Positions 25,775 through 34,911 of a stretch of DNA of 64,000 nucleotides are shown piece by piece; the stretch's first letter is position 1; every line of letters begins with the position of its first letter. The stretch covers positions 930,001 through 994,000 of the forward strand of contig OY969812.1 of the NCBI GenBank assembly GCA_963703335.1. Reading direction: 5' to 3'. The notes under the pieces are model-generated. The model saw only the letters and a list, made by a program, of their open reading frames with translations, searched no databases and was not told where the DNA came from. The DNA comes from VRUE01 sp963703335. Lineage in GTDB: Bacteria; Actinomycetota; Thermoleophilia; Solirubrobacterales; 70-9. A program made the translations under genes and the position numbers.

Positions 25775-26775
25775 CGAACCTCCCCTTCCTCGAGCGTGCT
25801 TGCCGGCTCCGGGCGCCCTAGCGCTGCCTTGAAGCCCTCGATCGCCTCGACCGGCAGGGGGTCGACGCCGCGGGCCTCGGCGAGGGCGAGAGAGACGAGG
25901 TCGCCCAGCATCGTCGCCCAAAGCAGCCGGGCGATTCGCGTCTCCCCCTCGGTCTCCAGACTGACCACGGGGGCGCCCGTGGCGGCGATCGCCTCGCCGG
26001 TCAGCTCGAAGCGGCGGCGAACGCGCGGGTGCTGGTCGCAGTCTTCGAGCAGCACGACCGCGAAGCCGTCTCCCGACCAACCGCAGAGCTCGTTGTGGTC
26101 GGCCTCGGGCAGCTCGGAGAAGAAGGCGGGCAGCTTGGCGTTCTCGTTGACCTGCGCCTTCCAGCGGCGCGCCAGGGGAGCGGTCAGGTCGGCGCCGGTG
26201 ATGACTGGAACACCGCCCTGCAGCGCGGTCGCGATCTCGGCGGCGCGGGCCTGCAGCTCATCGGTGCGCTCGGCGAGGAAGGATGCGGCAGCGTCGATCT
26301 CGGTATGCACCCTGGGAGCGGCGCCGGAGAGGGCGGCCATCTCGACGGCGATCGTCAGCATGTAGGCGACGGCGGCGCGCGGCTGCAGGATTCCCGGCAG
26401 GCCGACGACCGGCACGCCGCTCTCCCGCGCACGCTCGACCAGGGAGCCGCCGGTGCTGGCGACCAGGCGCCGGGCGCCGAGTGCCTCGGCTGCGGCGAAG
26501 CAGGCCAGCGTCTCCTCGGTCTCTCCGGAGTAGCTCGAACAGAGCACCGTCCACTCAGGCGTCAACCAACTGGGCAACTCGTAGCCGCGCACGGTCAGCA
26601 GCTGCCGGGTCAGGCGGCCGCCCAGGGCGGCAACGGCAAGATCGGCACCGATCGCCGAGCCCCCCATTCCACAAACGGCCAGGCCGGCCGCCTCGGCAGG
26701 CTCCAGTCGCGCCGATTCCACCCGCCAGAGGGCGTCGCGCAGGTGGTCGGGAATCGCGAGGACGTCATCAAGCAT
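25771..26775 (-). CDS. Bifunctional phosphoglucose/phosphomannose isomerase (SIS domain)
   Basis: The 334-aa protein belongs to the archaeal/actinobacterial PGI/PMI group, which interconverts fructose-6-, glucose-6- and mannose-6-phosphate. The first SIS domain shows LAVCGMGGSAIGADLA and VLCSSYSGETEETLA, the phosphosugar-binding Ser/Thr-rich loop. The C-terminal PGI/PMI half has LPEADHNELCGW with the catalytic His/Glu region. The start ATG at 26775 overlaps the upstream nucleotidyltransferase by 8 bases. It supplies mannose-6-phosphate for the guanylyltransferases on both sides. Confidence 0.9.
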   Translation of the reverse strand: MLDDVLAIPDHLRDALWRVESARLEPAEAAGLAVCGMGGSAIGADLAVAALGGRLTRQLLTVRGYELPSWLTPEWTVLCSSYSGETEETLACFAAAEALGARRLVASTGGSLVERARESGVPVVGLPGILQPRAAVAYMLTIAVEMAALSGAAPRVHTEIDAAASFLAERTDELQARAAEIATALQGGVPVITGADLTAPLARRWKAQVNENAKLPAFFSELPEADHNELCGWSGDGFAVVLLEDCDQHPRVRRRFELTGEAIAATGAPVVSLETEGETRIARLLWATMLGDLVSLALAEARGVDPLPVEAIEGFKAALGRPEPASTLEEGEVR

Positions 26776-27757
26776 CGGTCTCCACCCTTTCATCGGCGCC
26801 GAGCACCGCGCCATCCAAGGTTGCACCAGCAGGTACATCTACCCCAGCGGAGAGGATCGAGCCGCTGACGCTGGCGCCTTCACCGATCACGCAACCGTCG
26901 AGCAGGACCGACTCGTGTACCTCCGCGTCCGCCTCGACTCGGCAGCCCGGGCCGACTACGACCCGCGGACCGATCTTCGCCTCTGCGGCGATCGCGGCTC
27001 CGTTCGCGACCAGCATCCCCGGAGCCGTCGGCTGCACCTTCGTCTCCACTCGGCCCTCGAGGATGTCCCAGCTTGCTTGCAGGTAGCGCCCGGGGGTGCC
27101 GATGTCCATCCAGTAGCCGTCGAGCCGCAGGCCATACAGGCCGTCGCCGACCAACTTCGGGAAGACGTCGCGCTCGATCGAGACCTCTTCCCCGGGCGGA
27201 ATCAGGTCCAGGGCCGAGCGCTCTAGGACGTACATGCCGGCGTTGATCTCGCCCGGCACCGCCTCGCCGGTCTTCTCACGGAAGTCGAGTACGGCGCCCT
27301 CCGGGCCGCTGTGCACGAGACCGTAGGCAGAGGAGTCCTCGACCGGGTGCAACCCGAGCGTTGCGCGAGCGCTCCGCTCCGCGTGCGCCCGCAGCAGTGC
27401 GCTCAGGTCGAGATCGGTGAGGACGTCCCCGTTGAGCGCAAGGAAGCGGTCCCCGAGGCGGTCGCCAAGCTGATCCGCGGCAAAGCGGATCGCGCCGGCA
27501 GTGCCGCGCCGCTCCGGCTCGACCATGTAGGAGATCCGCACCCCGGCTCGCTCCTCCTCCCCGGCGAGCGCGTCACGCAACACGTCGGGCAGGAAACCGC
27601 AGGCGAGCACGACCTCGCTGACGCCGTGCCCGGCCAACCACTCGATCATGTAGGCAAGGAAGGGACGGTCGACGAGCGTCAGCGCCGGCTTCGGCACTGT
27701 CTCGGTCAACGGCCGCAGCCGCGTCCCCTCTCCACCGACGAGGACGATCGCCTGCAC
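26768..27757 (-). CDS. Mannose-1-phosphate guanylyltransferase-like nucleotidyltransferase
   Basis: The 329-aa protein has the signature MQAIVLVGGEGTRLRPLTE, then TVPKPALTLVDRPFLAYMIE and FLALNGDVLTDLD with the catalytic Asp. Its C-terminal ~90 residues are hexapeptide repeats (IGPRVVVGPGCRVEADAEVH). GDP-mannose or a related NDP-sugar is the likely product. The start GTG at 27757 overlaps the ugd stop by one base (TAGTG). It is 30-35% similar by eye to the paralogue at 24764, mostly in the loop and metal motifs, but this percentage is an impression and was not computed. Confidence 0.9.
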   Translation of the reverse strand: MQAIVLVGGEGTRLRPLTETVPKPALTLVDRPFLAYMIEWLAGHGVSEVVLACGFLPDVLRDALAGEEERAGVRISYMVEPERRGTAGAIRFAADQLGDRLGDRFLALNGDVLTDLDLSALLRAHAERSARATLGLHPVEDSSAYGLVHSGPEGAVLDFREKTGEAVPGEINAGMYVLERSALDLIPPGEEVSIERDVFPKLVGDGLYGLRLDGYWMDIGTPGRYLQASWDILEGRVETKVQPTAPGMLVANGAAIAAEAKIGPRVVVGPGCRVEADAEVHESVLLDGCVIGEGASVSGSILSAGVDVPAGATLDGAVLGADERVETDA

Positions 27758-29070
27758 TACTCAGCTGTACCCGCTGGAACCGAGCCCTCGACCGCCCGGC
27801 CTATCCCCTCGTACTCGAAGCCCGCTGACTTGAGCAAGCTCGGATCGAGGAAGTTACGCCCGTCGATCAGAAGCGGCCGCGCCATGGTCTCGGCCGCGGC
27901 ACGCCAGTCGAGCTCGGCGAACTCCGGCCACTCGGTGACGAGAATCGCCGCGTCGGCATCGGCGAGAGTCTCGAGTGCCGAGTCGCGGAACTCGACGCCG
28001 TCGAAGAGCTGGCGCGCAGCGTCGCCGGCGACCGGGTCATAGGCAGCCACCTCGGCTCCCTCGCCTTCGAGCCGCGCGGCAAGCACCAAGCTCGAGGCCT
28101 CGCGCATGTCATCGGTGTGCGGCTTGAAGGTGAGGCCAAGCAGCGCCACGCGCTTGCCCACCAGCGAGCCCAGGTGCTTCTGCAGCTTCTGCACGACCCG
28201 CCGCTTCTGCAGCTCGTTCACCTCAATCACCGAGCCGAGCAACTGGAAGTGGTAGCCACTGTTGCCGGCCAGCATCTTCAAGGCGCTGACGTCCTTCGGG
28301 AAACAACTCCCCCCATAGCCGATCCCGGCACGCAGGAACGCGGGGCCAATCCGCTGGTCGAGTCCCATCCCCCGCGCCACCTCGGCGACGTCGGCGCCCA
28401 CCTCCTCGCAGACGTTGGCGATCTCGTTGACGAAGGAAATCTTGGTGGCGAGGAAGGCGTTGGAGGCAAGCTTGATCATCTCTGCGCTGGCGACGTCCGT
28501 GCGGACGATCTCGCCGCCCAAGGGCTCATAGAGACGCGCCACAGCGTCGGCCGCCGCCTCGTCGCCGGGATCGGCACCGACGACCACTCGGTCGGGGTGC
28601 AGGAAGTCATCGACCGCCGAGCCCTCCTTGAGGAACTCAGGGCAGGAGACATAGGCGAGGCCGGGGCGATCGCGGCGGATCGATTGGCCGGTGCCCGCGG
28701 GCACCGTGCTCTTCATCACCAGCACGTGCTCGCTGTCGGCGGGCAACTCCTCGACCACCGAGCGGACCCGCGAGAGGTCGGCGTCACCGGAGCGGGTCGG
28801 GGGCGTGTCGACGCAGACGAAGAGCAGCCGCGCGCCCTCGAGCAGCTCCGACATATCGGTTGTGAAAGTAAGCCGCTCCGCGTTGCGCTTGAGCAGCTCA
28901 TCGAGGCCCGGCTCGTGGATCGTCGTCTCACCGCGCGAGAGCGTCTCGACCTTCTCGGCGAGGATGTCGCGCGCGATCACCTGGTGGCCGACCTCGGCAA
29001 AGCAGGCGGCGGTGACTAGGCCGACCCAGCCGACCCCGATCACGCCAATCGGCTCTCTCTCCGGGCTCAT
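27757..29070 (-). CDS. ugd: UDP-glucose 6-dehydrogenase
   Basis: This enzyme oxidises UDP-glucose to UDP-glucuronate with two NAD+ and feeds uronic-acid-containing wall or capsule polymers. It has 437 aa. The N-terminal Rossmann glycine motif is GVIGVGWVGLVTAACFAE, the catalytic Cys lies in AGIGYGGSCFPKDVSALK, and the hinge helix has SNAFLATKISFVNEIANVC. The C-terminal domain contains LLGLTFKPHTDDMREASS. The ATG at 29070 overlaps the LCP gene's stop (ATGA). Its place with LCP and nucleotidyltransferases supports surface-polymer synthesis. Confidence 0.95.
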   Translation of the reverse strand: MSPEREPIGVIGVGWVGLVTAACFAEVGHQVIARDILAEKVETLSRGETTIHEPGLDELLKRNAERLTFTTDMSELLEGARLLFVCVDTPPTRSGDADLSRVRSVVEELPADSEHVLVMKSTVPAGTGQSIRRDRPGLAYVSCPEFLKEGSAVDDFLHPDRVVVGADPGDEAAADAVARLYEPLGGEIVRTDVASAEMIKLASNAFLATKISFVNEIANVCEEVGADVAEVARGMGLDQRIGPAFLRAGIGYGGSCFPKDVSALKMLAGNSGYHFQLLGSVIEVNELQKRRVVQKLQKHLGSLVGKRVALLGLTFKPHTDDMREASSLVLAARLEGEGAEVAAYDPVAGDAARQLFDGVEFRDSALETLADADAAILVTEWPEFAELDWRAAAETMARPLLIDGRNFLDPSLLKSAGFEYEGIGRAVEGSVPAGTAE

Positions 29071-30698
29071 CGCTTCGCCTTGCCTCCTTTTCGCTTTGGA
29101 TTCGGGATCTTCACGTCGGCCGAACGGGCGATCCCGATCATCTGGTCATTGGTCAGGGTGTTGAGCAGGTCGTTCGACACCCAGTAGGAGTTGTCCCCCC
29201 GATGCCAGGCCACGATCGGAACCCGGTCGCCGTCGACGTAGATGTCGTATTCGCGCCCATTGATCGTCTTGGTCAGGCTCGGATTGTCCAGGATAGGCGG
29301 ATCCGACCATCCCTGGATGCCCTGCAGGCCGAAGTAGTGGACGCCATCGGACTGCGGCCACTCGAGGACCATCCGGTAGGCGCCGTGCCGATTTCCGTCG
29401 GGGTCTTTGAAGTGATAGATGCGCGGGTCCTGAACGTGCTCATAGGGATTGCTTTCGACGTAGAAGGCCCCCGAGGGCAACCGCGTCGGATAGAAGACGG
29501 GAAACCCGGCGCTGACCTTGCGCGCCACCGGCTTGGCCTCCAATTCGCCGGCTTCGCGGGCGGGAACGAGGCCATCGCTGCCGGGCGGCTTGGTCGGCCC
29601 GAGTTTGGGCTTTTGTTGCTGGCGCCTTGCCTGCTTCTTCCCCTTCTTCTTGCCGCCCTTCTTCTGGCTCGACTCCCCGGGAGGCTCTTCAAGCGAGCCG
29701 CGCGGACCGCTGCTCGCTTCGATCCCGAGGAACTTGTCGGTCGCTTCCTGGATCATTTCCGGCGACGCGTAGACGTAGCTCGGCCCGAGTTCAGCCGGGA
29801 AGTGGACCTCCTTGATCGCGGCGTTGCGCGAGGAGACAAAGAGCTTCAGCACCTCGAGCATCGTCTCCTTGTCGTTGATATCGGAGGTCGTGTATTCGGT
29901 GAAGATGTCGATCAGGTCGTTGCGGTCGAGGACCAGATCGTCGATTGGAACCCGCTGGCGCGCGGCGGCGAGGAAGTCCTGCTGGCGCGCAGCGCGGACC
30001 AGGTCGGTGTCGGTGTGCCGGTAGCGCACGTACTGCAGCGCCTTCTTGCCGCAGAGCAACTGATAGCCGGGCTGAACGTTGATTTCGGCGTACTGTTCGG
30101 AGACCGACACGCCGACGTTGGAGTGGTAGTAGCGGCGGTCGACGTCGACGTAGACGCAGTTGATCGCGTCGACCGCCCGCACGAAACCGAGGTAGTCGAC
30201 ATTGACGACGTGGTTGATCGGCAGGCCGGTCAGTTCCTTGACCACCCGCAGGGTCAGTTTGGGGCCGCCGTAGGCGAAGGCGGCGTTGAACTTGTCGGTG
30301 CCGACGCCGGGGATTTCAACTTTGAGGTCGCGCGGGATCGACATCAGCGCGATCGCGTTCTGGTCGGGGTCGAGGCGGAGCAGGATCGTCGTGTCGGAGC
30401 GACCCGGATCCCCGGGTTCGCTGGCGCGCTTGTCAGAGCCGAGGATGAGGATGTTCTCCGGCTCGCCACCCTGGGTCTGCGAGAGGAAGCGCTCGACTTT
30501 GTTCTGCAGGACGTTGTTGTGCGAGAGGGCCTGGGCGATGCTGTCGATGTAGCGCAGGATCACTGTCGCCGTGGCCGCCGCGGTGACCAGGACGATGATC
30601 GTCGAGCCGAGGGTGAAGCGCCACCAGAAACGCTTCGGCTTTGGGGCCGGCTCGTGGTCGCCTGAGGGCGGCGGCTTGTTGAGGCCGGTCTCAGCCAC
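29067..30698 (-). CDS. LytR-CpsA-Psr (LCP) family wall-polymer ligase
   Basis: LCP enzymes transfer polymers from undecaprenyl pyrophosphate onto peptidoglycan. The 543-aa protein has a short cytoplasmic tail, one TM helix (about 28-49) and the LCP domain at about 75-270: NILILGSDKRASEPGDPGRSDTT in outline, MSIPRDLKVEIPGVGTDKFN, GFVRAVDAINCVYVDVD and the RYRHTDTDLVRAARQQDFL block with the Arg residues that bind the pyrophosphate. A Lys-rich linker (about 335-365) and a C-terminal ~170-aa domain follow, which is longer than in most LCPs and unassigned. Start GTG at 30698. It leads the sugar-nucleotide operon. Confidence 0.93.
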   Translation of the reverse strand: MAETGLNKPPPSGDHEPAPKPKRFWWRFTLGSTIIVLVTAAATATVILRYIDSIAQALSHNNVLQNKVERFLSQTQGGEPENILILGSDKRASEPGDPGRSDTTILLRLDPDQNAIALMSIPRDLKVEIPGVGTDKFNAAFAYGGPKLTLRVVKELTGLPINHVVNVDYLGFVRAVDAINCVYVDVDRRYYHSNVGVSVSEQYAEINVQPGYQLLCGKKALQYVRYRHTDTDLVRAARQQDFLAAARQRVPIDDLVLDRNDLIDIFTEYTTSDINDKETMLEVLKLFVSSRNAAIKEVHFPAELGPSYVYASPEMIQEATDKFLGIEASSGPRGSLEEPPGESSQKKGGKKKGKKQARRQQQKPKLGPTKPPGSDGLVPAREAGELEAKPVARKVSAGFPVFYPTRLPSGAFYVESNPYEHVQDPRIYHFKDPDGNRHGAYRMVLEWPQSDGVHYFGLQGIQGWSDPPILDNPSLTKTINGREYDIYVDGDRVPIVAWHRGDNSYWVSNDLLNTLTNDQMIGIARSADVKIPNPKRKGGKAKR

Positions 30699-30704
30699 GA
30701 CTGT

Positions 30705-31793
30705 TCAGGCGTCGAGCCGGGCGGGAAGCGAGCGCAGGAAGGTGTCGAGGGTCTGCTGGTAGGTGTGAAGCGAGGAAATCGAGACCCACTCTGCTGGGCC
30801 ATGGTGCCCTTCGCCGAGCGGGCCGAACTCGACCGCGGGCACTCCCACCCGCAGGAAGGAGACGGCATCTGAGGCGCCGTCCCGCCCGACGCTCATCGGC
30901 TCGCCATCGTGGTGGGCGGTGGCCGCATCGCGCAAGGCGCGAACATAGGGCAGCTCGCGATCGACCACAGCCGGTGGCCGCGTGAATAGCTGCTCCACCT
31001 CGGCAGCGGCGATGCTCTTCACCTGCTCCAGCAGAGCCGCGGGATCCTGATCGGGCAGGTAGCGAATGTCGACGTCGATGGCGCATCGGTCGGGCACCTT
31101 GTTGAGCGCGTCGCCGCCCAGGATCCGACCGAGGTTGATCGAAGGGCGATCGAACAGCTCCGAGCTGTGCCGGGCGAACGGTAGCGACTCGATGCTGCGG
31201 AAAACATCAATCGCCCTCAGCACCGCGTTTTCTCCCAGCCACGGCGTCGCCCCGTGAGCGGCCGTGCCCTCGACCGCCACGCGCAGCGCCAGCACTCCCT
31301 TTGCCTCGACCCCGATGTGTAGATCGGTCGGCTCGCCCGTGATCGCGAAGTCACCGAGGAAACCACTGTCGACCAGGTGGTCGCTGCCCCGTTCGACTTC
31401 CTCCTCAGACTCCTCGTCGCCGACGATCCCCAGCCGCACGCGAACCGCGTCCTGCTCGCGCATCGCCGCCGTGACCAGCAGCATCGCCGCCAGCCCGCCC
31501 TTCATGTCGTAGGCACCGCGGCCGTAGAGCCGATCCCCATCGACCCGTGGCTCGAACTGTCCTGGCTGGGCGGGAACAACATCGATGTGCCCGTGCAGCA
31601 CAACCGTCGGCGCGTCCTCCGGCCCAACTTCAGCCCGCAGCACCGGCAACCCCCGCACCTCATCGCTCTCCACCTCGATCCCGCGCGAGTCCAACCACCC
31701 TTCGATGAACCCCGCAGCTTCCAGCACCCCATCTACCTCAGAGCTGTCATAGCTCACCAGCCGCGTCGCGAGTGCCACCAACTCGTCGCTCAT
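30705..31793 (-). CDS. M20 family metallopeptidase (ArgE/DapE/ACY1-like)
   Basis: The protein has 362 aa. Metal ligands appear in VVLHGHIDVVPA and YGRGAYDMKGG, the catalytic Glu in VGDEESEEEVERG, and late ligands in FGPLGEGHHGPAEW. The lid domain (about 165-275) contains KGVLALRVAVEGTAAHGATPWLGEN in outline. The exact substrate (N-acyl amino acid, succinyl-DAP or dipeptide) is open. The ATG at 31793 gives a clean MSDELVALATRLVSYDS start. Upstream in-frame codons come from the 48-bp palindrome at 31822-31869, so the longer reading with a CARCGR stretch is not used. Confidence 0.9.
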   Translation of the reverse strand: MSDELVALATRLVSYDSSEVDGVLEAAGFIEGWLDSRGIEVESDEVRGLPVLRAEVGPEDAPTVVLHGHIDVVPAQPGQFEPRVDGDRLYGRGAYDMKGGLAAMLLVTAAMREQDAVRVRLGIVGDEESEEEVERGSDHLVDSGFLGDFAITGEPTDLHIGVEAKGVLALRVAVEGTAAHGATPWLGENAVLRAIDVFRSIESLPFARHSSELFDRPSINLGRILGGDALNKVPDRCAIDVDIRYLPDQDPAALLEQVKSIAAAEVEQLFTRPPAVVDRELPYVRALRDAATAHHDGEPMSVGRDGASDAVSFLRVGVPAVEFGPLGEGHHGPAEWVSISSLHTYQQTLDTFLRSLPARLDA

Positions 31794-31821
31794 CCGAGTG
31801 CCTTCCGTGCGTCCACATCTC

Positions 31822-31869
31822 GCGCATCGGAGATTGACCACACCAGAGCAGGGTCAAAGTCGGATGCGC
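31822..31869. repeat. 48-bp palindromic repeat, copy A
   Basis: GCGCATCGGAG at the left end and GTCGGATGCGC at the right end frame a core with TTGACCACACCAGAG. It aligns over all 48 positions with 59416-59463 in the same orientation, with 39 identities by hand count. It lies 29 bp upstream of the M20 peptidase ATG, so it is in that gene's leader or promoter region. A short dispersed mobile palindrome or a regulator site are both possible. Confidence 0.75.
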
Positions 31870-31953
31870 GGCAACCGGATCGGCAACGGTGCCCGTGGGC
31901 AATGAGCTCGTGACGCGATGGCCAGAGGCTTTCCGGTCGTAGCGATGGCGGAG

Positions 31954-32053
31954 GGGGTCGCCTGCCCCTCTTCCAGAGGCTCAGGGACCACAAATCGAAT
32001 CGCCGCAAGCGATCTGCTGCGCAACGGTCTCTGGGAGAGGGGCAGGCGACCCC
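31954..32053 (-). terminator. Long hairpin downstream of the ATP synthase operon
   Basis: Arms 31954-31977 and 32030-32053 pair over 24 bp with one G-T wobble, around a 52-nt loop. A second, perfect small stem CCTCC-GCG-GGAGG lies at 32064-32076, between this hairpin and the atpC stop. The roughly 300-bp stretch 31794-32091 holds no gene, only these hairpins and palindrome copy A. Transcription termination after atpC is the simplest role. No U-run follows. Confidence 0.6.
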
Positions 32054-32063
32054 TTTCACCCAA

Positions 32064-32076
32064 CCTCCGCGGGAGG
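32064..32076. terminator. Small GC hairpin after atpC
   Basis: CCTCC (32064-32068) pairs with GGAGG (32072-32076) around GCG, 16 bp past the atpC stop. Confidence 0.35.
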
Positions 32077-32091
32077 GGCGACGGACCCGCC

Positions 32092-32505
32092 TCACCCCTC
32101 AGCAATAGCGAGGAATGCTTCGGCCCGATCGCGGTCTTTCTCGGCCCGAGCGTAGGCTCCGCTGCCCTCGTCGGACTCCGCCAGCCGCTGCTCGGCATCC
32201 GCGAGCTGCTCTTTCAGCGTCGCGGCGTCGAGGTCCTCGGGCGCCAGCGCCTCCTCGACCAGCAGCTTGGCGTGATTACCAAAGACCTGTAGCCAGCCGT
32301 GCGCCTGGGCGTAGCGCTTGGTCTCGGAGTCGCTGACGTGGAGGCGCAGCTCGGTGGGCTGGAGAGCCGCCAGTAGCGGCGTGTGGTTGGCGAGGATGCC
32401 GAGCTCGCCGACCGCGGTGCGGGTCGAGACCTGGCGCACTTCGCCGTTGAAGACCTCCCCCTCGGGGGTGAGGACTTCGACGTCGACCATGTGCTCGGCT
32501 GCCAT
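32092..32505 (-). CDS. atpC: ATP synthase F1 subunit epsilon
   Basis: This is the central-stalk subunit that can brake ATP hydrolysis. It has 137 aa. The N-terminal beta-sandwich is seen in MVDVEVLTPEGEVFNGEVRQ, GELGILANHTPLLAALQPTEL and GWLQVFGNHAKLLVEEA. The C-terminal helical hairpin is present (LKEQLADAEQRLAESDEG onward), so the inhibitory arm is intact. It is the last gene of the operon, 9 bp after atpD. Confidence 0.97.
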   Translation of the reverse strand: MAAEHMVDVEVLTPEGEVFNGEVRQVSTRTAVGELGILANHTPLLAALQPTELRLHVSDSETKRYAQAHGWLQVFGNHAKLLVEEALAPEDLDAATLKEQLADAEQRLAESDEGSGAYARAEKDRDRAEAFLAIAEG

Positions 32506-32514
32506 GCGTCTTCC

Positions 32515-33939
32515 CTAGGCCGCAGCCGCCGCGGCGCCCTCGGTGACCTGGTCGATGCCGCCCTTCATGTAGAAGGCGCCCTCGGAGAGGTCGTCGTGCT
32601 CGCCATCGAGAATCTCGCGGAAGCCGCGCACCGTCTCCCCCACCGGCACGTACTCGCCGCTGCGGCCGGTGAACTGCTCGGCGACGAAGAACGGCTGCGA
32701 GAGGAAGCGCTCGATCTTGCGGGCGCGCGAGACCGTCTGCTTGTCCTCGTCGGAGAGCTCGTCGATGCCGAGGATGGCGATGATGTCCTGCAGCTCCTTG
32801 TAGCGCTGCAGCACCTCCTGGACTTCGGTCGCGGTGCGGTAGTGCTCCTCGCCGACGATGTCGGGCTTGAGGATGGTCGAGGTCGAGTCGAGCGGGTCGA
32901 CGGCCGGGTAGATCCCCTTCTCCGAGATCGCGCGGGAGAGGGTCGTGGTCGCGTTGAGGTGGGCGAACACCGAGGCCGGAGCCGGGTCGGTGAGGTCGTC
33001 GGCGGGGACGTAGATCGCCTGCACCGAGGTGACCGAGCCACGCTCGGTCGAGGTGATCCGCTCCTGCAGTTCGCCCATCTCAGTCTCCAGCGTCGGCTGG
33101 TAGCCGACCGCCGAGGGCATGCGCCCGAGCAGGGCGGAGACCTCGGAGCCCGCCTGGACAAAGCGGAAGATGTTGTCGATGAAGAGCAGCACGTCCTGGC
33201 CACCCTGCTCGCGGAAGTATTCGGCCATCGTCAGGCCGGAGAGAGCGACGCGGAGGCGGGCTCCGGGGGGCTCGTTCATCTGGCCGAAAACGAGCATCGT
33301 CTTGTCGATGACGCCGGACTCCTTCATCTCGAGCCAGAGGTCGTTGCCCTCGCGCGAGCGCTCGCCGACGCCGCAGAAGGCCGAGAGGCCTTCGTGCTCT
33401 TCGCCGATCGAGCGGATCAGCTCCTGGATCAGCACCGTCTTGCCGACGCCGGCACCGCCGAAGAGCCCGACCTTGCCGCCCTTGGCGTAGGGCGCGAGCA
33501 GGTCGATCACCTTAATCCCGGTCTCGAGGATCTCCTGGGTCGGAGCGAGGTCGGAGGCCGCGGGCGCCGAGCGGTGGATCGGCCAGCGCTCCTCGGTCTC
33601 AACCGGCTCCCCGAGGTCGATCGGCTCGCCGAGCAGGTTGAAGATGCGGCCGAGGGTGGCATCGCCGACCGGAACCGAGATCGGGCCGCCGGTATCGATC
33701 ACCTTGTCGCCGCGCTGCAAACCGTCGGTGGCGTCCATCGCCACGGTGCGGACCCGGTCGTCGCCGAGGTGCTGCTGCACCTCGCAGACCAGTTCGGTCG
33801 CCTCGTTGTCGGCGTCGCCAGCCATCTGGATCTTCACCGCCGAGTAAATCTCCGGCAGCTTGTCCGGGAAGACCGCATCGACGACGACGCCGGTCACCTG
33901 CTCGACTCGCCCTACGTTTGCTCCGTTGCTCTCAGACAT
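32515..33939 (-). CDS. atpD: ATP synthase F1 subunit beta
   Basis: This is the catalytic subunit, 474 aa. The P-loop GGAGVGKTVLIQELI, catalytic Glu region (GVGERSREGNDLWLE), DELSEED-like loop (DELSDEDKQTV in sequence form) and LFIDNIFRFVQAGSEVSALL are all present. It ends in an Ala-rich tail. The ATG at 33939 (MSESNGANVGRVEQVTG) is chosen. An upstream ATG in the atpG end is less likely. It lies 25 bp after atpG. Confidence 0.98.
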   Translation of the reverse strand: MSESNGANVGRVEQVTGVVVDAVFPDKLPEIYSAVKIQMAGDADNEATELVCEVQQHLGDDRVRTVAMDATDGLQRGDKVIDTGGPISVPVGDATLGRIFNLLGEPIDLGEPVETEERWPIHRSAPAASDLAPTQEILETGIKVIDLLAPYAKGGKVGLFGGAGVGKTVLIQELIRSIGEEHEGLSAFCGVGERSREGNDLWLEMKESGVIDKTMLVFGQMNEPPGARLRVALSGLTMAEYFREQGGQDVLLFIDNIFRFVQAGSEVSALLGRMPSAVGYQPTLETEMGELQERITSTERGSVTSVQAIYVPADDLTDPAPASVFAHLNATTTLSRAISEKGIYPAVDPLDSTSTILKPDIVGEEHYRTATEVQEVLQRYKELQDIIAILGIDELSDEDKQTVSRARKIERFLSQPFFVAEQFTGRSGEYVPVGETVRGFREILDGEHDDLSEGAFYMKGGIDQVTEGAAAAAA

Positions 33940-33964
33940 TGGTTCCTTTTCTCGATTCTCAGCT

Positions 33965-34885
33965 TTATCCAAGCGCCTCGGCGCCGGCGACGACCTCGAG
34001 GATCTCCTGGGTGATCTCGGCCTGCCTGACCCGGTTCATTTCCAGGGTCAAATCGCCCATCATTTCTTCAGCGTTCTCCGCGGCGCTGCGCATCGCGGTC
34101 ATCCGCGCCCCCAGCTCCGAGGCGGCGGACTCGAGCAGGGCCCGGTACACCGAGATGTTCACGTACTCCGGGATCAGCTGCCCCAGCAACTCCTCGGCTT
34201 CGGGCTCGTACTCCCAGATCGAGCGGCTGTGCGCCTTCTCGATCTCGCTTTCCTCACCCTCCTCTTCCTCCTCGGCAACGCCCTCGCCGATCACGTCGGC
34301 CTGTTGGAGGGGAAGCAGGGTCTGCCGCCAGACGTGTTGGGTCAGCGGCGAGACGTAGCGGTTGTAGACGAGCTCGACCCGGTCGAGCTCACCGTCGACG
34401 TAGCTGGAGGTCAGCTCCTCGCCGATCTCGCGCGCATTGGCGAAACCGGGCCGGTCGGTGAAGCCGACGTATGAAGTGCGTGGGTCCTCTTTGCGGAAGG
34501 TCAGCGCCGAGACGCCCTTGCGACCGACGGCGGAGAAGACCGCCTCCTTGCTCTGCTCGCGCAGCTCGCCCTTGAGCCGCAGGCCGTCGCGGATGATGTT
34601 GGTGTTGAAGGCCCCGGCAAGACCGCGGTCGCCGGTGATCAGAATCACGCCGACGCGCTTCTCGTCCTCGCGCTCTTCCAGCACCGGCACGCGCGGGATC
34701 CCGCCGGCCTGCTCGGCGGCGCGGCGGGTGAGTTTGCGCATCGACTGGGCGTAGGGCCGCAGCTGCTCGATCCGCTGTTCGGCCCGGCGCAGGCGCGCCG
34801 CGGCAACCATCTCCATCGCCCGCGTGATCTTGTTGATGTTCTTGATCGACGCAATTCGATTCTTGACGTCCTTCTGAGTGGCCAT
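33965..34885 (-). CDS. atpG: ATP synthase F1 subunit gamma
   Basis: This is the rotor shaft, 306 aa. The N-terminal coiled-coil helix (QKDVKNRIASIKNINKITRAM) and the C-terminal helix with TAMRSAAENAEEMMGDLTLE and NRVRQAEITQEILEVVAGA are diagnostic. An acidic insertion of about 15 residues (GEGVAEEEEEGEESEIEKA) in the middle domain, near residue 205, is an unusual elaboration. It lies between atpA (26 bp upstream) and atpD. Confidence 0.97.
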   Translation of the reverse strand: MATQKDVKNRIASIKNINKITRAMEMVAAARLRRAEQRIEQLRPYAQSMRKLTRRAAEQAGGIPRVPVLEEREDEKRVGVILITGDRGLAGAFNTNIIRDGLRLKGELREQSKEAVFSAVGRKGVSALTFRKEDPRTSYVGFTDRPGFANAREIGEELTSSYVDGELDRVELVYNRYVSPLTQHVWRQTLLPLQQADVIGEGVAEEEEEGEESEIEKAHSRSIWEYEPEAEELLGQLIPEYVNISVYRALLESAASELGARMTAMRSAAENAEEMMGDLTLEMNRVRQAEITQEILEVVAGAEALG

Positions 34886-34911
34886 GGGGGGGAACCGGCG
34901 TTAGCTGCGAG

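Noticed and set aside
31794..31841. Zinc-ribbon-like CARCGR extension at the M20 peptidase N-terminus
   Set aside because: The codons derive from the 48-bp palindrome region. The ATG at 31793 gives the normal family start.
33940..33972. Upstream ATG for atpD inside the atpG end
   Set aside because: The added residues MDKAENREKEP are not typical, and the ATG at 33939 fits other beta subunits.
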